This document shows, piece by piece, positions 1 to 5,416 of a stretch of DNA of 5,965 nt. Origin of the DNA: Chloroflexota bacterium (lineage in GTDB: Bacteria; Chloroflexota; Anaerolineae; VGOG01). Made by a program: the position numbers and the translations under genes. The first letter of the stretch is position 1; every line of letters starts with the position of its first letter. Where the stretch lies: NCBI GenBank assembly GCA_030615705.1, contig JAUWYT010000113.1, forward strand, positions 1-5,965. The letters run 5' to 3'. The notes under the pieces were generated by a model. The model was not told the origin of the DNA. It saw nothing but the letters and a program-made list of their open reading frames with translations, and searched no databases.

Positions 1-194
1 ACGCCACTCTGGACGAAACCAATATCGGCCGCTTTCGGGAGGCGCTGCAGGGGCTATCGGAGCGCACTCAATTCATCATCATCACCCACAACCGGGGCAC
101 CGTCGAGGTAGCGGACACCATCTACGGCATCTCCATGGGTGAGGACAGCGTATCTAGAGTCATCTCCCTGAAGTTGGGCGAAGAGAAGAAGTGA
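1..194 (+). CDS. smc: Chromosome segregation protein SMC, C-terminal fragment
   Basis: This is the last 63 codons of a gene that enters from the left edge; the reading frame starts at base 3 and ends at TGA 192-194. The fragment opens with [11 protein letters not shown], which matches the end of the SMC Walker B/D-loop (normally DE-x-DA-x-LDE-x-N-x-x-RF). It continues with [20 protein letters not shown], the conserved switch-like histidine segment (ITHN) of ABC-type SMC heads, and then a short C-terminal strand ([13 protein letters not shown]). SMC is the condensin ATPase that organises and segregates the chromosome with ScpA and ScpB. The C-terminal head half is all that can be seen; coiled coil, hinge and N-terminal Walker A lie outside the window. 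RecN or SbcC are less likely, because ITHN-x-x-T-x-x-x-AD-x-x-YG-x-[ST]M is typical of SMC. The gene runs towards the kinase on the other strand with an 18-bp gap and no obvious terminator. Confidence 0.93.
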   Translation, partial: ATLDETNIGRFREALQGLSERTQFIIITHNRGTVEVADTIYGISMGEDSVSRVISLKLGEEKK

Positions 195-212
195 ACTGAC
201 CAGAGACCCCGC

Positions 213-1100
213 TTATTTCCCCAATTCCTGCCCCGTCGCCGGATCGAGCTTCAACGAGCCAAACCGGATGCTGCTGACCCCTTCCGGGCTGGGGAGAGGG
301 GTGCTGACAGCCAATTCCTGACCATTTCTATCGTAGGCCCTGGCGACACCCAGTGCCATAGCAAAGCCCTGGTCGTCTTGAAAGGCCAGCAGCCTGCCTC
401 CAGCCATCATCTCGATCCCGAACACGACGACCTCTCTGAAGGCCACCCTCAGGGCGTGCGCCTTCTGGAAATAGCTCAGGAACCTTTTCTCTCTGTGGGT
501 TATCCGCTCAGTCCTGGTCTTCTCGATCACGTGCTCGGACACCGGCAGATCGTACACTCGCACCCTCTTATCCCACCGCCACGGCCAGAGGATGTGCTCC
601 AGCTCCGCGCCCCTCTCCAGGCCCACCAAGACCGAGGGCTTCAGGAGTTCGATTTTCCACTGCTTCAGCGCGCCACCCCCCGCCGCGCGACTCACCAGGC
701 CAGTGGTATCCACAACGATAGCCTCCGCGCCCAGCTCCTGGGCCTTTTTCTGGAGCTTGTGAGCACCGATCACGGTTGGCAACATGTGCCCTCTGGGGGA
801 TGTTGAACCCACGAAGTAGGACAGGGTCTCGCCTTTGGGCGGGAACACCGATCGCTCGCCGCTGGAGAGGGCCAGGTTCATGGTCGTGGGCAGACCGAGG
901 GTGCTCTGGCCTACATCGCAATCCAAGAAAGCGACCGAATTGTGGCAGCGACACAGTTGAAGGAAGAGATAGCGAGCGAAGGTGGTCTTTCCGCTATCCG
1001 ACTCCCCGATCACCATGATGGTGCCTTCGAGGGATTCGGGGTTAATCCGCTCCCACTCCCTGGGAAAGCTGATGTTAGACGATGTCATCTTGACTGACAT
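213..1100 (-). CDS. Clp1/Grc3-family P-loop polynucleotide 5'-kinase
   Basis: A 295-aa protein with a clear nucleotide-binding core. Walker A is GESDSGKTT at residues 32-40 (K38), a Walker B-like segment AFLDCDVGQST lies at 57-67 (D60, D62, Q65), and a second acidic strand VVDTTGLV lies at 129-136. LDxDxGQ followed by a G-x-P segment is the signature of the Clp1/Grc3/NOL9 clade, which phosphorylates 5'-hydroxyl ends of RNA or DNA. The arginine-rich stretch at 195-207 (RTERITHREKR) is at the place expected for the lid that contacts phosphate. In eukaryotes these enzymes act in tRNA, rRNA and mRNA processing; the bacterial role is little known, so an RNA repair or processing role is inference. 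The first ATG has no clear Shine-Dalgarno; a TATACC box 11 bases upstream on this strand would give a nearly leaderless mRNA. M5 is an alternative start. The last 90 residues look like a separate small beta-rich domain. Confidence 0.85.
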   Translation of the reverse strand: MSVKMTSSNISFPREWERINPESLEGTIMVIGESDSGKTTFARYLFLQLCRCHNSVAFLDCDVGQSTLGLPTTMNLALSSGERSVFPPKGETLSYFVGSTSPRGHMLPTVIGAHKLQKKAQELGAEAIVVDTTGLVSRAAGGGALKQWKIELLKPSVLVGLERGAELEHILWPWRWDKRVRVYDLPVSEHVIEKTRTERITHREKRFLSYFQKAHALRVAFREVVVFGIEMMAGGRLLAFQDDQGFAMALGVARAYDRNGQELAVSTPLPSPEGVSSIRFGSLKLDPATGQELGK

Positions 1101-1119
1101 AGACGGAAGATGGTATAAT
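1090..1119 (+). promoter_or_regulatory. Sigma-70 promoter for the Thr-Pro-rich membrane peptide
   Basis: TTGACT (1090-1095) and TATAAT (1114-1119) are separated by 18 bp, close to the bacterial consensus. Transcription would start near 1126, giving a leader of about 70 nt before the ATG at 1198. The -35 box overlaps the first codons of the kinase gene on the other strand, and the -10 box overlaps a TATACC element on the minus strand, so the two start regions interlock and may interfere with one another. Confidence 0.7.
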
Positions 1120-1122
1120 GAA

Positions 1123-1168
1123 GTAACGAGTCAACGAGTAACAGGTAATCCACTTATTGACTCGTTGC
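1123..1168 (+). repeat. Stuttered-word inverted repeat / 5' leader hairpin
   Basis: AACGAGTCAA (1125-1134) and TTGACTCGTT (1157-1166) are perfect reverse complements separated by 22 nt. In the + strand RNA the stem extends by U1124-G1167 and G1123-C1168 to 12 pairs. The block is built from repeated short words: AACGAGT at 1125 and again at 1133, GTAAC at 1123 and 1138, ATTGAC at 1156 and 1172. It begins near the predicted transcription start and ends 19 nt before the GGAGGG ribosome site at 1188-1193, so that site stays free. No T-run follows, so it is not a simple terminator. Confidence 0.6.
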
Positions 1169-1197
1169 CTCATTGACCTACATTCTCGGAGGGAAAA

Positions 1198-1416
1198 ATG
1201 AAACGTTCGCGCAGCAGAGGACAGCAGATTATCTTGGGAATAATGAGCTTGCTTGTGGTCTTAAGCCTGGCCTTGAGCCTGATCCTGACAGTAGCACCCC
1301 AACCAAAGCAGCCCACGCCCACGCCGCTCCCGAGGGTAACGCCGATACTGCAGCCCACTTCCACGCCTACTCCGACGCCCACCCCGACCCCCACGGCGAC
1401 GCCTATCAAATCATAG
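1198..1416 (+). CDS. Small membrane-anchored Thr-Pro-rich peptide
   Basis: A 72-aa protein of unknown function. The start is supported by GGAGGG (1188-1193) four bases upstream of the ATG and by the promoter at 1090-1119. It has a basic N-terminus (KRSRSRG, residues 2-8), one hydrophobic helix at about 11-33, and an extracytoplasmic tail rich in Pro and Thr (residues 39-69, ending in alternating TP). The positive-inside rule predicts the tail outside the cell. The helix lacks an obvious signal peptidase site, so it is probably a membrane anchor, though an uncleaved signal is possible. Thr-Pro tails usually act as stiff, glycosylatable spacers in surface proteins; here the tail stops without a folded domain, so either the peptide is the whole product or a downstream domain has been lost. 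It converges on the DUF1786 gene with a 30-bp gap. Confidence 0.7.
   Translation: MKRSRSRGQQIILGIMSLLVVLSLALSLILTVAPQPKQPTPTPLPRVTPILQPTSTPTPTPTPTPTATPIKS
1312..1404 (+). repeat. Degenerate CCN-ACN (Pro-Thr) codon repeat
   Basis: Codons for residues 39-69 of the membrane peptide alternate between proline (CCN) and threonine (ACN), densest at 1360-1404. Third positions vary, so the tract is maintained at protein level and is not a pure DNA microsatellite. The complementary strand reads as a Gly-Val repeat in an open frame, which is only a shadow. Confidence 0.6.
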
Positions 1417-1446
1417 TTGAAAAGGGGCTTCTCGCCTGGAGCAACA

Positions 1447-2490
1447 CTACTCAACAAGCCCCAAACGGCGCGCGCCGGCCACCAGGCCGAAGGCCCCGGT
1501 CATCATCATGTCGCCGTGGGGCACGGCCATGTAGTAACCCATGCCTGCGGCCATCCCTCGATTGGGCCCTGTTACCGCCACGAAGCGGAAGGTTCCATCG
1601 CCAGGGTAATCAGGATGGACATAGGCCCCGTGACCATGGTCGCCATAGACCTCATCGTTGGTTAGGGTCGCTTCCCGCAAAGATTCAACATAAGCAGCTA
1701 ACTTGTCAGGGTTCATGAGCACGGTGTGGTGCTCAAAGAGGCCCCACACCCTCTCACCTCGAAGCAAAACGCCGACCGTGTGCTGGTTGCCCACATTGAC
1801 GACGATGAGGCCGTCCTCCTGGTGGGCAGCCACAGCATCATCACATAGCGCCCCCCAAATCGCCGCGGAGCCAGTATCCATCAGCATCGCGCCGGGCGCG
1901 TCGGCCTGGACGGCCTTCATCCTGGTGAGATGCGCGGGCACCTCCAGATAGGCTAGCTCAGTGATGCGCCCCCCCTGCTCGACAAAGCGATTCCACTGCT
2001 GAAAGCGAAAGCGGCGCTGACTTCCCGCTAGCGCTTCGCCGTGATCCTGCACAGCGATGGCATAGCGCTGAGGCAGCTCTACGTCGAAGAGGGCCAGGGC
2101 GCGGCCCAAGGCAGACAGATCGATATCGCCCGTGCGAATGGTCAGGGCTTCGGCCGGAGCCTCCTCCACAATCTGAACGCCCAGGGCTTCTACCTCACGA
2201 GGGTTGTCGCGAATCGTCTTTGCTGCCAGAGGCGTGGCGTAAACCCCCAGACCTGCCCTCAGGTGCCTCTTGAGGGCACTGACGCAAGGCCCACCCCCCA
2301 TCAGGTTACCAGTCAAGAAAACGTCATCTCCTCGAGAAGTAGCTTGCCGGATCCTCTCTGCTACGATAGTCGTCTGGGAAGGAAGAACCATCTTGACGCA
2401 GTTCTCTATAGGTTTATTGCTCTCATACAATAGAATGTCCTGAGTTCCGGCCCCGGCATCAATGGCCAGGATCCGCCTCGGGTCAGGCAT
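1447..2490 (-). CDS. DUF1786 family protein, probable actin-like ATPase fold
   Basis: A 347-aa protein that I place in DUF1786, a family sometimes labelled putative pyruvate formate-lyase activating enzyme with no support visible here: there is no CxxxCxxC radical-SAM motif. What is visible resembles the ASKHA (actin/Hsp70/sugar kinase) fold. A phosphate-1-like loop ILAIDAGAGTQDILLYE lies at 7-23, a phosphate-2-like loop DGLIVVNVGNQHTVGVLL at 226-243, and a glycine-rich adenosine-like segment MMMTGAFGLVAGA at 328-340. Other conserved-looking blocks are LTGNLMGGGPC (59-69), VQDHGEA (147-153), LMDTGSAAIWGAL (203-215) and VTGPNRG (306-312). ATP binding is inference and the substrate is unknown. 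The start is preceded by a G-rich site and by a strong minus-strand promoter about 80 bp upstream. It is divergent from the zinc-ribbon gene. Confidence 0.8.
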   Translation of the reverse strand: MPDPRRILAIDAGAGTQDILLYESNKPIENCVKMVLPSQTTIVAERIRQATSRGDDVFLTGNLMGGGPCVSALKRHLRAGLGVYATPLAAKTIRDNPREVEALGVQIVEEAPAEALTIRTGDIDLSALGRALALFDVELPQRYAIAVQDHGEALAGSQRRFRFQQWNRFVEQGGRITELAYLEVPAHLTRMKAVQADAPGAMLMDTGSAAIWGALCDDAVAAHQEDGLIVVNVGNQHTVGVLLRGERVWGLFEHHTVLMNPDKLAAYVESLREATLTNDEVYGDHGHGAYVHPDYPGDGTFRFVAVTGPNRGMAAGMGYYMAVPHGDMMMTGAFGLVAGARRLGLVE

Positions 2491-2571
2491 AGACCATCCC
2501 CCATAACAAAGACCTGATTCAAAAGGATAACTTGCCGGAGTGCGTATGCGAATTCGCTTTTACAGGCATTG

Positions 2572-2600
2572 ATACTACCACAGTTTCCACCCTCTGTCAA
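2572..2600 (-). promoter_or_regulatory. Sigma-70 promoter of the DUF1786 gene
   Basis: Read on the minus strand, TTGACA (2600-2595) and TAGTAT (2577-2572) are 17 bp apart, a perfect -35 box and a four-of-six -10 box with ideal spacing. The start site would be near 2565, about 75 nt upstream of the ATG at 2490. CCTCT (2591-2595) and AGAGG (2603-2607) form a short inverted repeat across the -35 box, a possible but unproven operator. Confidence 0.65.
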
Positions 2601-2610
2601 AGAGAGGCAC

Positions 2611-2639
2611 TTGCCAAAATCCCCAACTAGCACTACAAT
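2611..2639 (+). promoter_or_regulatory. Sigma-70 promoter of the zinc-ribbon gene
   Basis: TTGCCA (2611-2616) and TACAAT (2634-2639) are 17 bp apart. Transcription would begin near 2646, about 95 nt before the ATG at 2741. The -35 box lies only 10 bp from that of the divergent DUF1786 promoter, so one bound protein could control both. Apart from this promoter pair, nothing else is supported in the gap from 2491 to 2740. Confidence 0.6.
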
Positions 2640-2740
2640 TCTCCATGCTATCAATAGTGCCCGCAGGATAGACGGTGGAAATCTCTTGGAAAGCAAAACT
2701 TGATCCCTATCCAACGGGCAGCAGGCCAGTGGAGGTGACT

Positions 2741-2932
2741 ATGATTCACGTAACGTGCTTCAAGTGTGGTTGGAAATTCACTCTCGACGAGGAAGCCATC
2801 GCCGAAAGCCTCGCGGAGGCCGAAACCCCTCCTCCCCGTCATTACGTCGTGGAGTGTCCCCGCTGTCGCAAGGCCAACAAAGTGTCGCTCAAGACGGGCA
2901 GGAGGCGAGGCAGAGCCGCTAGAAAAACGTAG
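2741..2932 (+). CDS. Small zinc-ribbon protein, 63 aa
   Basis: The ATG at 2741 is chosen over a GTG at 2675 because GGAGGTGA lies at 2731-2738 and the protein then begins directly with a strand leading into the first metal knuckle. Four cysteines in two CxxC pairs (C6/C9 and C39/C42) are placed as in a zinc ribbon (CFKCGWKF ... VECPRCRKAN). Between them is an acidic, Ala-rich helix-like segment (16-28) and a PPPRHYVVEC strand. The C-terminus is very basic (KTGRRRGRAARKT, 51-63), suggesting contact with nucleic acid or with the ribosome; that is inference. There is no named family I can assign. It has its own promoter and is followed 57 bp later by the broken four-helix-bundle gene. Confidence 0.78.
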   Translation: MIHVTCFKCGWKFTLDEEAIAESLAEAETPPPRHYVVECPRCRKANKVSLKTGRRRGRAARKT

Positions 2933-2955
2933 ATTCGGTCGGATGGTGAGATAGT

Positions 2956-2981
2956 CCTTGGTCTTTGGTCTGGTGGTCGAG
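2956..2981 (+). repeat. Left inverted-repeat arm of the four-helix-bundle cassette
   Basis: Made of units ending in GGTC: CCTTGGTC, TTTGGTC, TGGTGGTC, then GAG. The 22 bases 2960-2981 match the reverse complement of 3371-3392 at 20 positions. The outer CCTTGGTC (2956-2963) matches the reverse complement of 3397-3404 exactly. The arm ends inside the GAGGAGG ribosome-binding site (2979-2985) of the enclosed gene. Confidence 0.75.
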
Positions 2982-2989
2982 GAGGCCAG

Positions 2990-3351
2990 ATGAAGATTGA
3001 GCGGTTCGAGCATATCGAGGGGTGGCAAGAAGCCAGACTGCTGGCTCGAATGGTCTACGAAGGGTCCAGCAAGGGGCAGTTCGCCAGGACTTTCGGCTGC
3101 GCAGGCAGATCGAGGATGCCACGGCCTCAGTGATGGCCAACGTCGCTGGGGGGTTCGATTCAGGTTCGGACGCGGAGTTCATCAGGCTTTTGGGCTATGC
3201 CCGGCGCTCGGCCAGTGAGGTGCAGTCTCATCTATACATCGCTCTGGACCGAGGCTATGTGACGGAGGAAGAGTTCGAGGCAATCTACCAGAAAGCGGTG
3301 CAGGTGAAAAAGCTGATCAACGGCTTCATTCGCTATCTGCGCCAGAGCTAG
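2990..3351 (+). pseudogene. Four-helix-bundle (23S rRNA IVP / S23-type) protein, frameshifted
   Basis: The ATG at 2990 follows GAGGAGG (2979-2985). The first frame gives MKIERFEHIEGWQEARLLAR and reads SKGQFAR, then loses the family pattern and stops at 3131-3133. The -1 frame picks up at FRLRRQIEDATASVMANVAG and continues through GGFDSGSDAEFIRLLGYARRSASEVQS to a TAG at 3349-3351. Together they match the four-helix-bundle family: W-x-x-A near the start, then D-[FY]-x-L-x-x-Q-[IL], S-[IV]-x-x-N-[IV]-A-x-G-[FY], EF-x-x-[FL]-L-x-x-A and GE/SEV-x-[ST]-x-L-x-x-A. Adding one G at about 3086-3089 (GG to GGG) restores an intact protein of about 120 aa, the usual family length. The family was first found in intervening sequences inside 23S rRNA genes and is also scattered alone in genomes; its biochemical role is not established. 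The break could be a true mutation or a homopolymer assembly error. Confidence 0.85.
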
Positions 3352-3370
3352 GCCAGGAACCACCGAACCA

Positions 3371-3404
3371 CTCGACCATCTGACCAAAGACCACCTGACC
3401 AAGG
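3371..3404 (+). repeat. Right inverted-repeat arm of the four-helix-bundle cassette
   Basis: Four tandem units beginning GACCA (GACCATCT, GACCAAA, GACCACCT, GACCAAGG) follow CTC. Bases 3371-3392 pair with 2960-2981; in + strand RNA that is 20 Watson-Crick pairs, one G-U pair and one U-U mismatch. The arm has one unit (GACCACCT) more than the left arm, so the two have diverged by unit gain or loss. It lies 19 bp after the stop codon of the enclosed gene. Confidence 0.75.
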
Positions 3405-3421
3405 CGACGCAAAAACCTGAT

Positions 3422-3450
3422 TTGACAACGCGAGCCGTTTGCTGTATAAT
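3422..3450 (+). promoter_or_regulatory. Perfect-consensus sigma-70 promoter of the TetR gene
   Basis: TTGACA (3422-3427) and TATAAT (3445-3450) are exactly 17 bp apart, the full bacterial consensus. The start would be near 3456, about 44 nt before the ATG at 3500. A promoter this strong next to a repressor gene usually needs a bound repressor, which fits the operator-like repeat directly downstream. Confidence 0.85.
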
Positions 3451-3471
3451 GACCGTCAGTCAGTAAATGAC
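3450..3471 (+). promoter_or_regulatory. Candidate autoregulatory TetR operator
   Basis: The half-site TGAC or its complement GTCA occurs four times in 22 bp: TGAC at 3450-3453, GTCA at 3455-3458, GTCA at 3459-3462 and TGAC at 3468-3471. TGACCGTCA (3450-3458) is a perfect inverted repeat about one base, and GTCA-5-TGAC (3459-3471) is a second inverted pair. The cluster begins at the last base of the -10 box and covers the predicted start site, so a bound TetR dimer would block transcription. It does not recur before the thiolase gene, consistent with co-transcription from this promoter. Confidence 0.55.
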
Positions 3472-3499
3472 CGCAGGTTTTCAGCAGGAAGGTTGCGCG

Positions 3500-4141
3500 A
3501 TGACGACAGCACAGCGGCGTGCTCGCGAGAGGGCGAGGAGGCAGCAGGAGATCTTAGAAGCCGCCAAGGAGGTCTTCTTTGAAAAAGGCATCCACCGGGC
3601 AACGGTGGATGACGTGGCCGCTCAGGCCGAGGTTAGCAAGGGAACAGTCTATCTCTACTTTCAGAGCAAGGAGTCCATCCTTGCTCATTTGCTTTTAGAG
3701 GGCCTGTCAATCCTGCTGCCTCAGTTGGAAGCCGCCTACGCACCTCAAGAGCCGCTCTCCGCCGACAAACGCCTTCGCCAATTAGTAGAGGCGTATTGTC
3801 AATTCGCCCACACTTATCCCCATTATTTGCGTCTATTGCTGGCCCTGGACCGGGGGCGCTTCCAAGAAAGGGTATCGGCAGAGGTATATCAGGAGATCCT
3901 GACGGAAAGCACAAGGGGGTTGAAGCTGGTGGCAAAGGCCATACGTCAGGGGACGGAGGAAGGCGTCTTCACCGCTGATGACCCTTTGTTGACAGCCGGC
4001 GTGCTCTGGGGTGCCCTCAATGGAGCACTCAACTTAATGGCCAACCCTGTCCGGAGGGAGATGATACTCGTAGAGCCTGAAGCGGTATTCGATGCAACCT
4101 TCGAGCTTTTCCTGCGCGGCCTGCAAGCTCATAATCGCTAA
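3500..4141 (+). CDS. TetR/AcrR-family transcriptional regulator
   Basis: A 213-aa protein. The ATG at 3500 is preferred because AGGAAGG (3486-3492) lies seven bases upstream; an in-frame ATG at 3467 would add 11 residues, has no good site and overlaps the operator. The N-terminal DNA-binding domain is classic: helix 1 RQQEILEAAKEVFFEKGI (14-31), then helix-turn-helix TVDDVAAQAEVSKGTVYLYF (35-54) and the following SKESILAHLL. The rest is the helical ligand-binding and dimer domain (about 65-210), with no recognised effector signature. Family members are usually repressors released by a small molecule. The gene lies 68 bp before a thiolase on the same strand, so an acyl-CoA or fatty-acid-derived ligand is plausible, as for FadR-type TetR proteins; that is inference. 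Self-repression through 3450-3471 is likely. Confidence 0.92.
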   Translation: MTTAQRRARERARRQQEILEAAKEVFFEKGIHRATVDDVAAQAEVSKGTVYLYFQSKESILAHLLLEGLSILLPQLEAAYAPQEPLSADKRLRQLVEAYCQFAHTYPHYLRLLLALDRGRFQERVSAEVYQEILTESTRGLKLVAKAIRQGTEEGVFTADDPLLTAGVLWGALNGALNLMANPVRREMILVEPEAVFDATFELFLRGLQAHNR

Positions 4142-4151
4142 TCTCGGCAGT

Positions 4152-4188
4152 CGCCCTTGGTAGGGGCGTACCCTCGCGGTCGCCCGTA
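4152..4188 (+). repeat. Alternative hairpins between the TetR and thiolase genes
   Basis: GGGCG (4164-4168) can pair either with CGCCC upstream (4152-4156, 7-nt loop) or with CGCCC downstream (4181-4185). The downstream pairing extends inward through ACC (4170-4172) and GGT (4178-4180) with a bulged T, giving 8 pairs around a 5-nt loop. A mismatch followed by TA/TA pairing (4161-4162 with 4187-4188) may lengthen it. No T-run follows, so it is not a standard terminator. It ends 10 bases before the AAGGAGG site (4198-4204) and could set the relative expression of the two genes or be a REP-like element. Confidence 0.5.
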
Positions 4189-4209
4189 GGGGGTATCAAG
4201 GAGGAGAAA

Positions 4210-5409
4210 ATGAAAGAAGCGGTCATCGTCGGGGGAGTGCGCACCGCCATCGGCAGACACGGCGGAGCCTTCAGAGACCTGCCCGCTCAAGAGCTGGCCG
4301 CCATCGTGATGCGAGAGGTGGTCAAACGCACGGGCCTCGACCCTCACCTTATTGACGACGTCATCTTCGGCTGCATCGGCCAGTACTCCGATGCGCCGAA
4401 CATCGCACGCGTGGCAGCGCTGATGGCCGGTATCCCCACCCACGTGCCCGGCTACACCGTGCAGCGCAACTGCGTAGCCAGCATGCAGGCCATCTCCTGC
4501 GCCTACCAGGCCGTTCAGGCCGACGATGGAGAGGTCTTTCTGGTAGGCGGCACGGAGAGCATGAGCACGGCCCCCTACGTAGTATGCGGGGCACGGTGGG
4601 GGCTAAAACTACGCCACACCCAATTCACCGATGCCCTTTGGGAAGGTCTGACCGATCCCGTCTGCGACATGATCATGGGCTACACGGCGGAAAACCTGGC
4701 CATGATGTACGGCATCAGCCGCGAGGAACAGGACAAATTCGCGGTGCAAAGCCACAAGAAAGCCTTCCGCGCCACAAGGATGGGCAAGTTCGACGATGAG
4801 ATCGTTCCCGTGCGTGTCTCCAAGAAGGTGGCTGGCCAGGAGGTAGCCTACGAGAACATCGTCCACGACGAGTGCATTAACCCGGCCCTCTCGGTTCAGA
4901 AAGCCGGCCTCTATCCCACCGTGTTCAAGAGAGGCGGGTCAGTCACTCCCGCCAACGCCTGCCCCATCTCGGATGGCGCGGCGGCTATGATCGTGGTGAC
5001 GGCTGATAAGGCCAAGGAACTGGGCATGGAGCCCCTGGCCTATATTCGCAGCTACGCCTACGCCGCCGTGCCGCCGGAGATCATGGGCATCGGCCCCACC
5101 AAGGCCGTTCCCAAGGCCTTGAAGAAGGCAGGCCTGAAGCTGGCCGACATTGACCTCGTCGAGCTCAACGAGGCTTTTGCTGTCCAATCCATTGCTGTGG
5201 GGATCGAACTGGAGAAGGACGGCTGGGACTGGGATAGGGTCAACGTCAACGGCGGGGCCATCGCCCTGGGCCACCCGGTGGGCTGCACCGGTACGCGCTT
5301 CGTGGTCACTTTGCTCAACGAGATGATCAAGCGCGACGTGAACCTGGGTCTAGCCACGGCTTGTGTGGGTGGCGGGATGGGCGGCGCGATCATCATCGAA
5401 AGGAAGTAG
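4210..5409 (+). CDS. Thiolase (acetyl-CoA C-acyltransferase / acetyltransferase)
   Basis: A 399-aa, full-length thiolase; AAGGAGG (4198-4204) sits five bases before the ATG. It begins with the family's AVIVGGVRTAIGRHGG. The nucleophile is C88 in TVQRNCVASMQAI, a pattern closest to the C-x-S-S-M-Q form of FadA. The other catalytic blocks are NEAFA (320-324), GGAIALGHPVGCTGTR (348-363, with H355) and the acid/base cysteine C385 in CVGGGMGGA. These residues support cleavage of 3-ketoacyl-CoA with CoA, or the reverse condensation of two acetyl-CoA, in the cytoplasm. Sequence alone does not separate a beta-oxidation enzyme (FadA/PaaJ-like) from an acetoacetyl-CoA synthase (AtoB/ThlA-like), so no symbol is given. 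Placement behind a TetR gene with one strong promoter suggests acyl-CoA-responsive control. No partner dehydrogenase or hydratase gene is in the window. Confidence 0.95.
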   Translation: MKEAVIVGGVRTAIGRHGGAFRDLPAQELAAIVMREVVKRTGLDPHLIDDVIFGCIGQYSDAPNIARVAALMAGIPTHVPGYTVQRNCVASMQAISCAYQAVQADDGEVFLVGGTESMSTAPYVVCGARWGLKLRHTQFTDALWEGLTDPVCDMIMGYTAENLAMMYGISREEQDKFAVQSHKKAFRATRMGKFDDEIVPVRVSKKVAGQEVAYENIVHDECINPALSVQKAGLYPTVFKRGGSVTPANACPISDGAAAMIVVTADKAKELGMEPLAYIRSYAYAAVPPEIMGIGPTKAVPKALKKAGLKLADIDLVELNEAFAVQSIAVGIELEKDGWDWDRVNVNGGAIALGHPVGCTGTRFVVTLLNEMIKRDVNLGLATACVGGGMGGAIIIERK

Positions 5410-5416
5410 ATCCGTA

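Noticed and set aside
1417..1446. Possible terminator between the membrane peptide and DUF1786 genes
   Set aside because: On the minus strand GGC-GAGAA-GCC is followed by CCTTTT, but three stem pairs are too few for an intrinsic terminator.
1170..1457. Gly-Val repeat open frame on the minus strand
   Set aside because: It is the antisense shadow of the Pro-Thr codon repeat of the membrane peptide, with no ribosome site or promoter.
2406..2714. 102-aa minus-strand open frame across the DUF1786 start and the promoter gap
   Set aside because: It overlaps the DUF1786 start and both promoters, has no family-like motif and no ribosome site.
2675..2740. Upstream GTG start for the zinc-ribbon protein
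   Set aside because: It lacks a good ribosome site, whereas the ATG at 2741 has GGAGGTGA directly upstream and a sensible protein start.
2956..3404. CRISPR-like or attC-like reading of the GACCA/GGTC units
   Set aside because: Units are 7-8 bp, directly abutting, without spacers, and there is no Cas or integrase gene; inverted arms around one ORF fit better.
4471..4490. Apparent change of the thiolase active-site glycine (C-V-A-S in place of C-x-S-G)
   Set aside because: FadA-type thiolases carry C-G-S-S-M-Q at the same place, as I recall, so serine there is normal for this subgroup.
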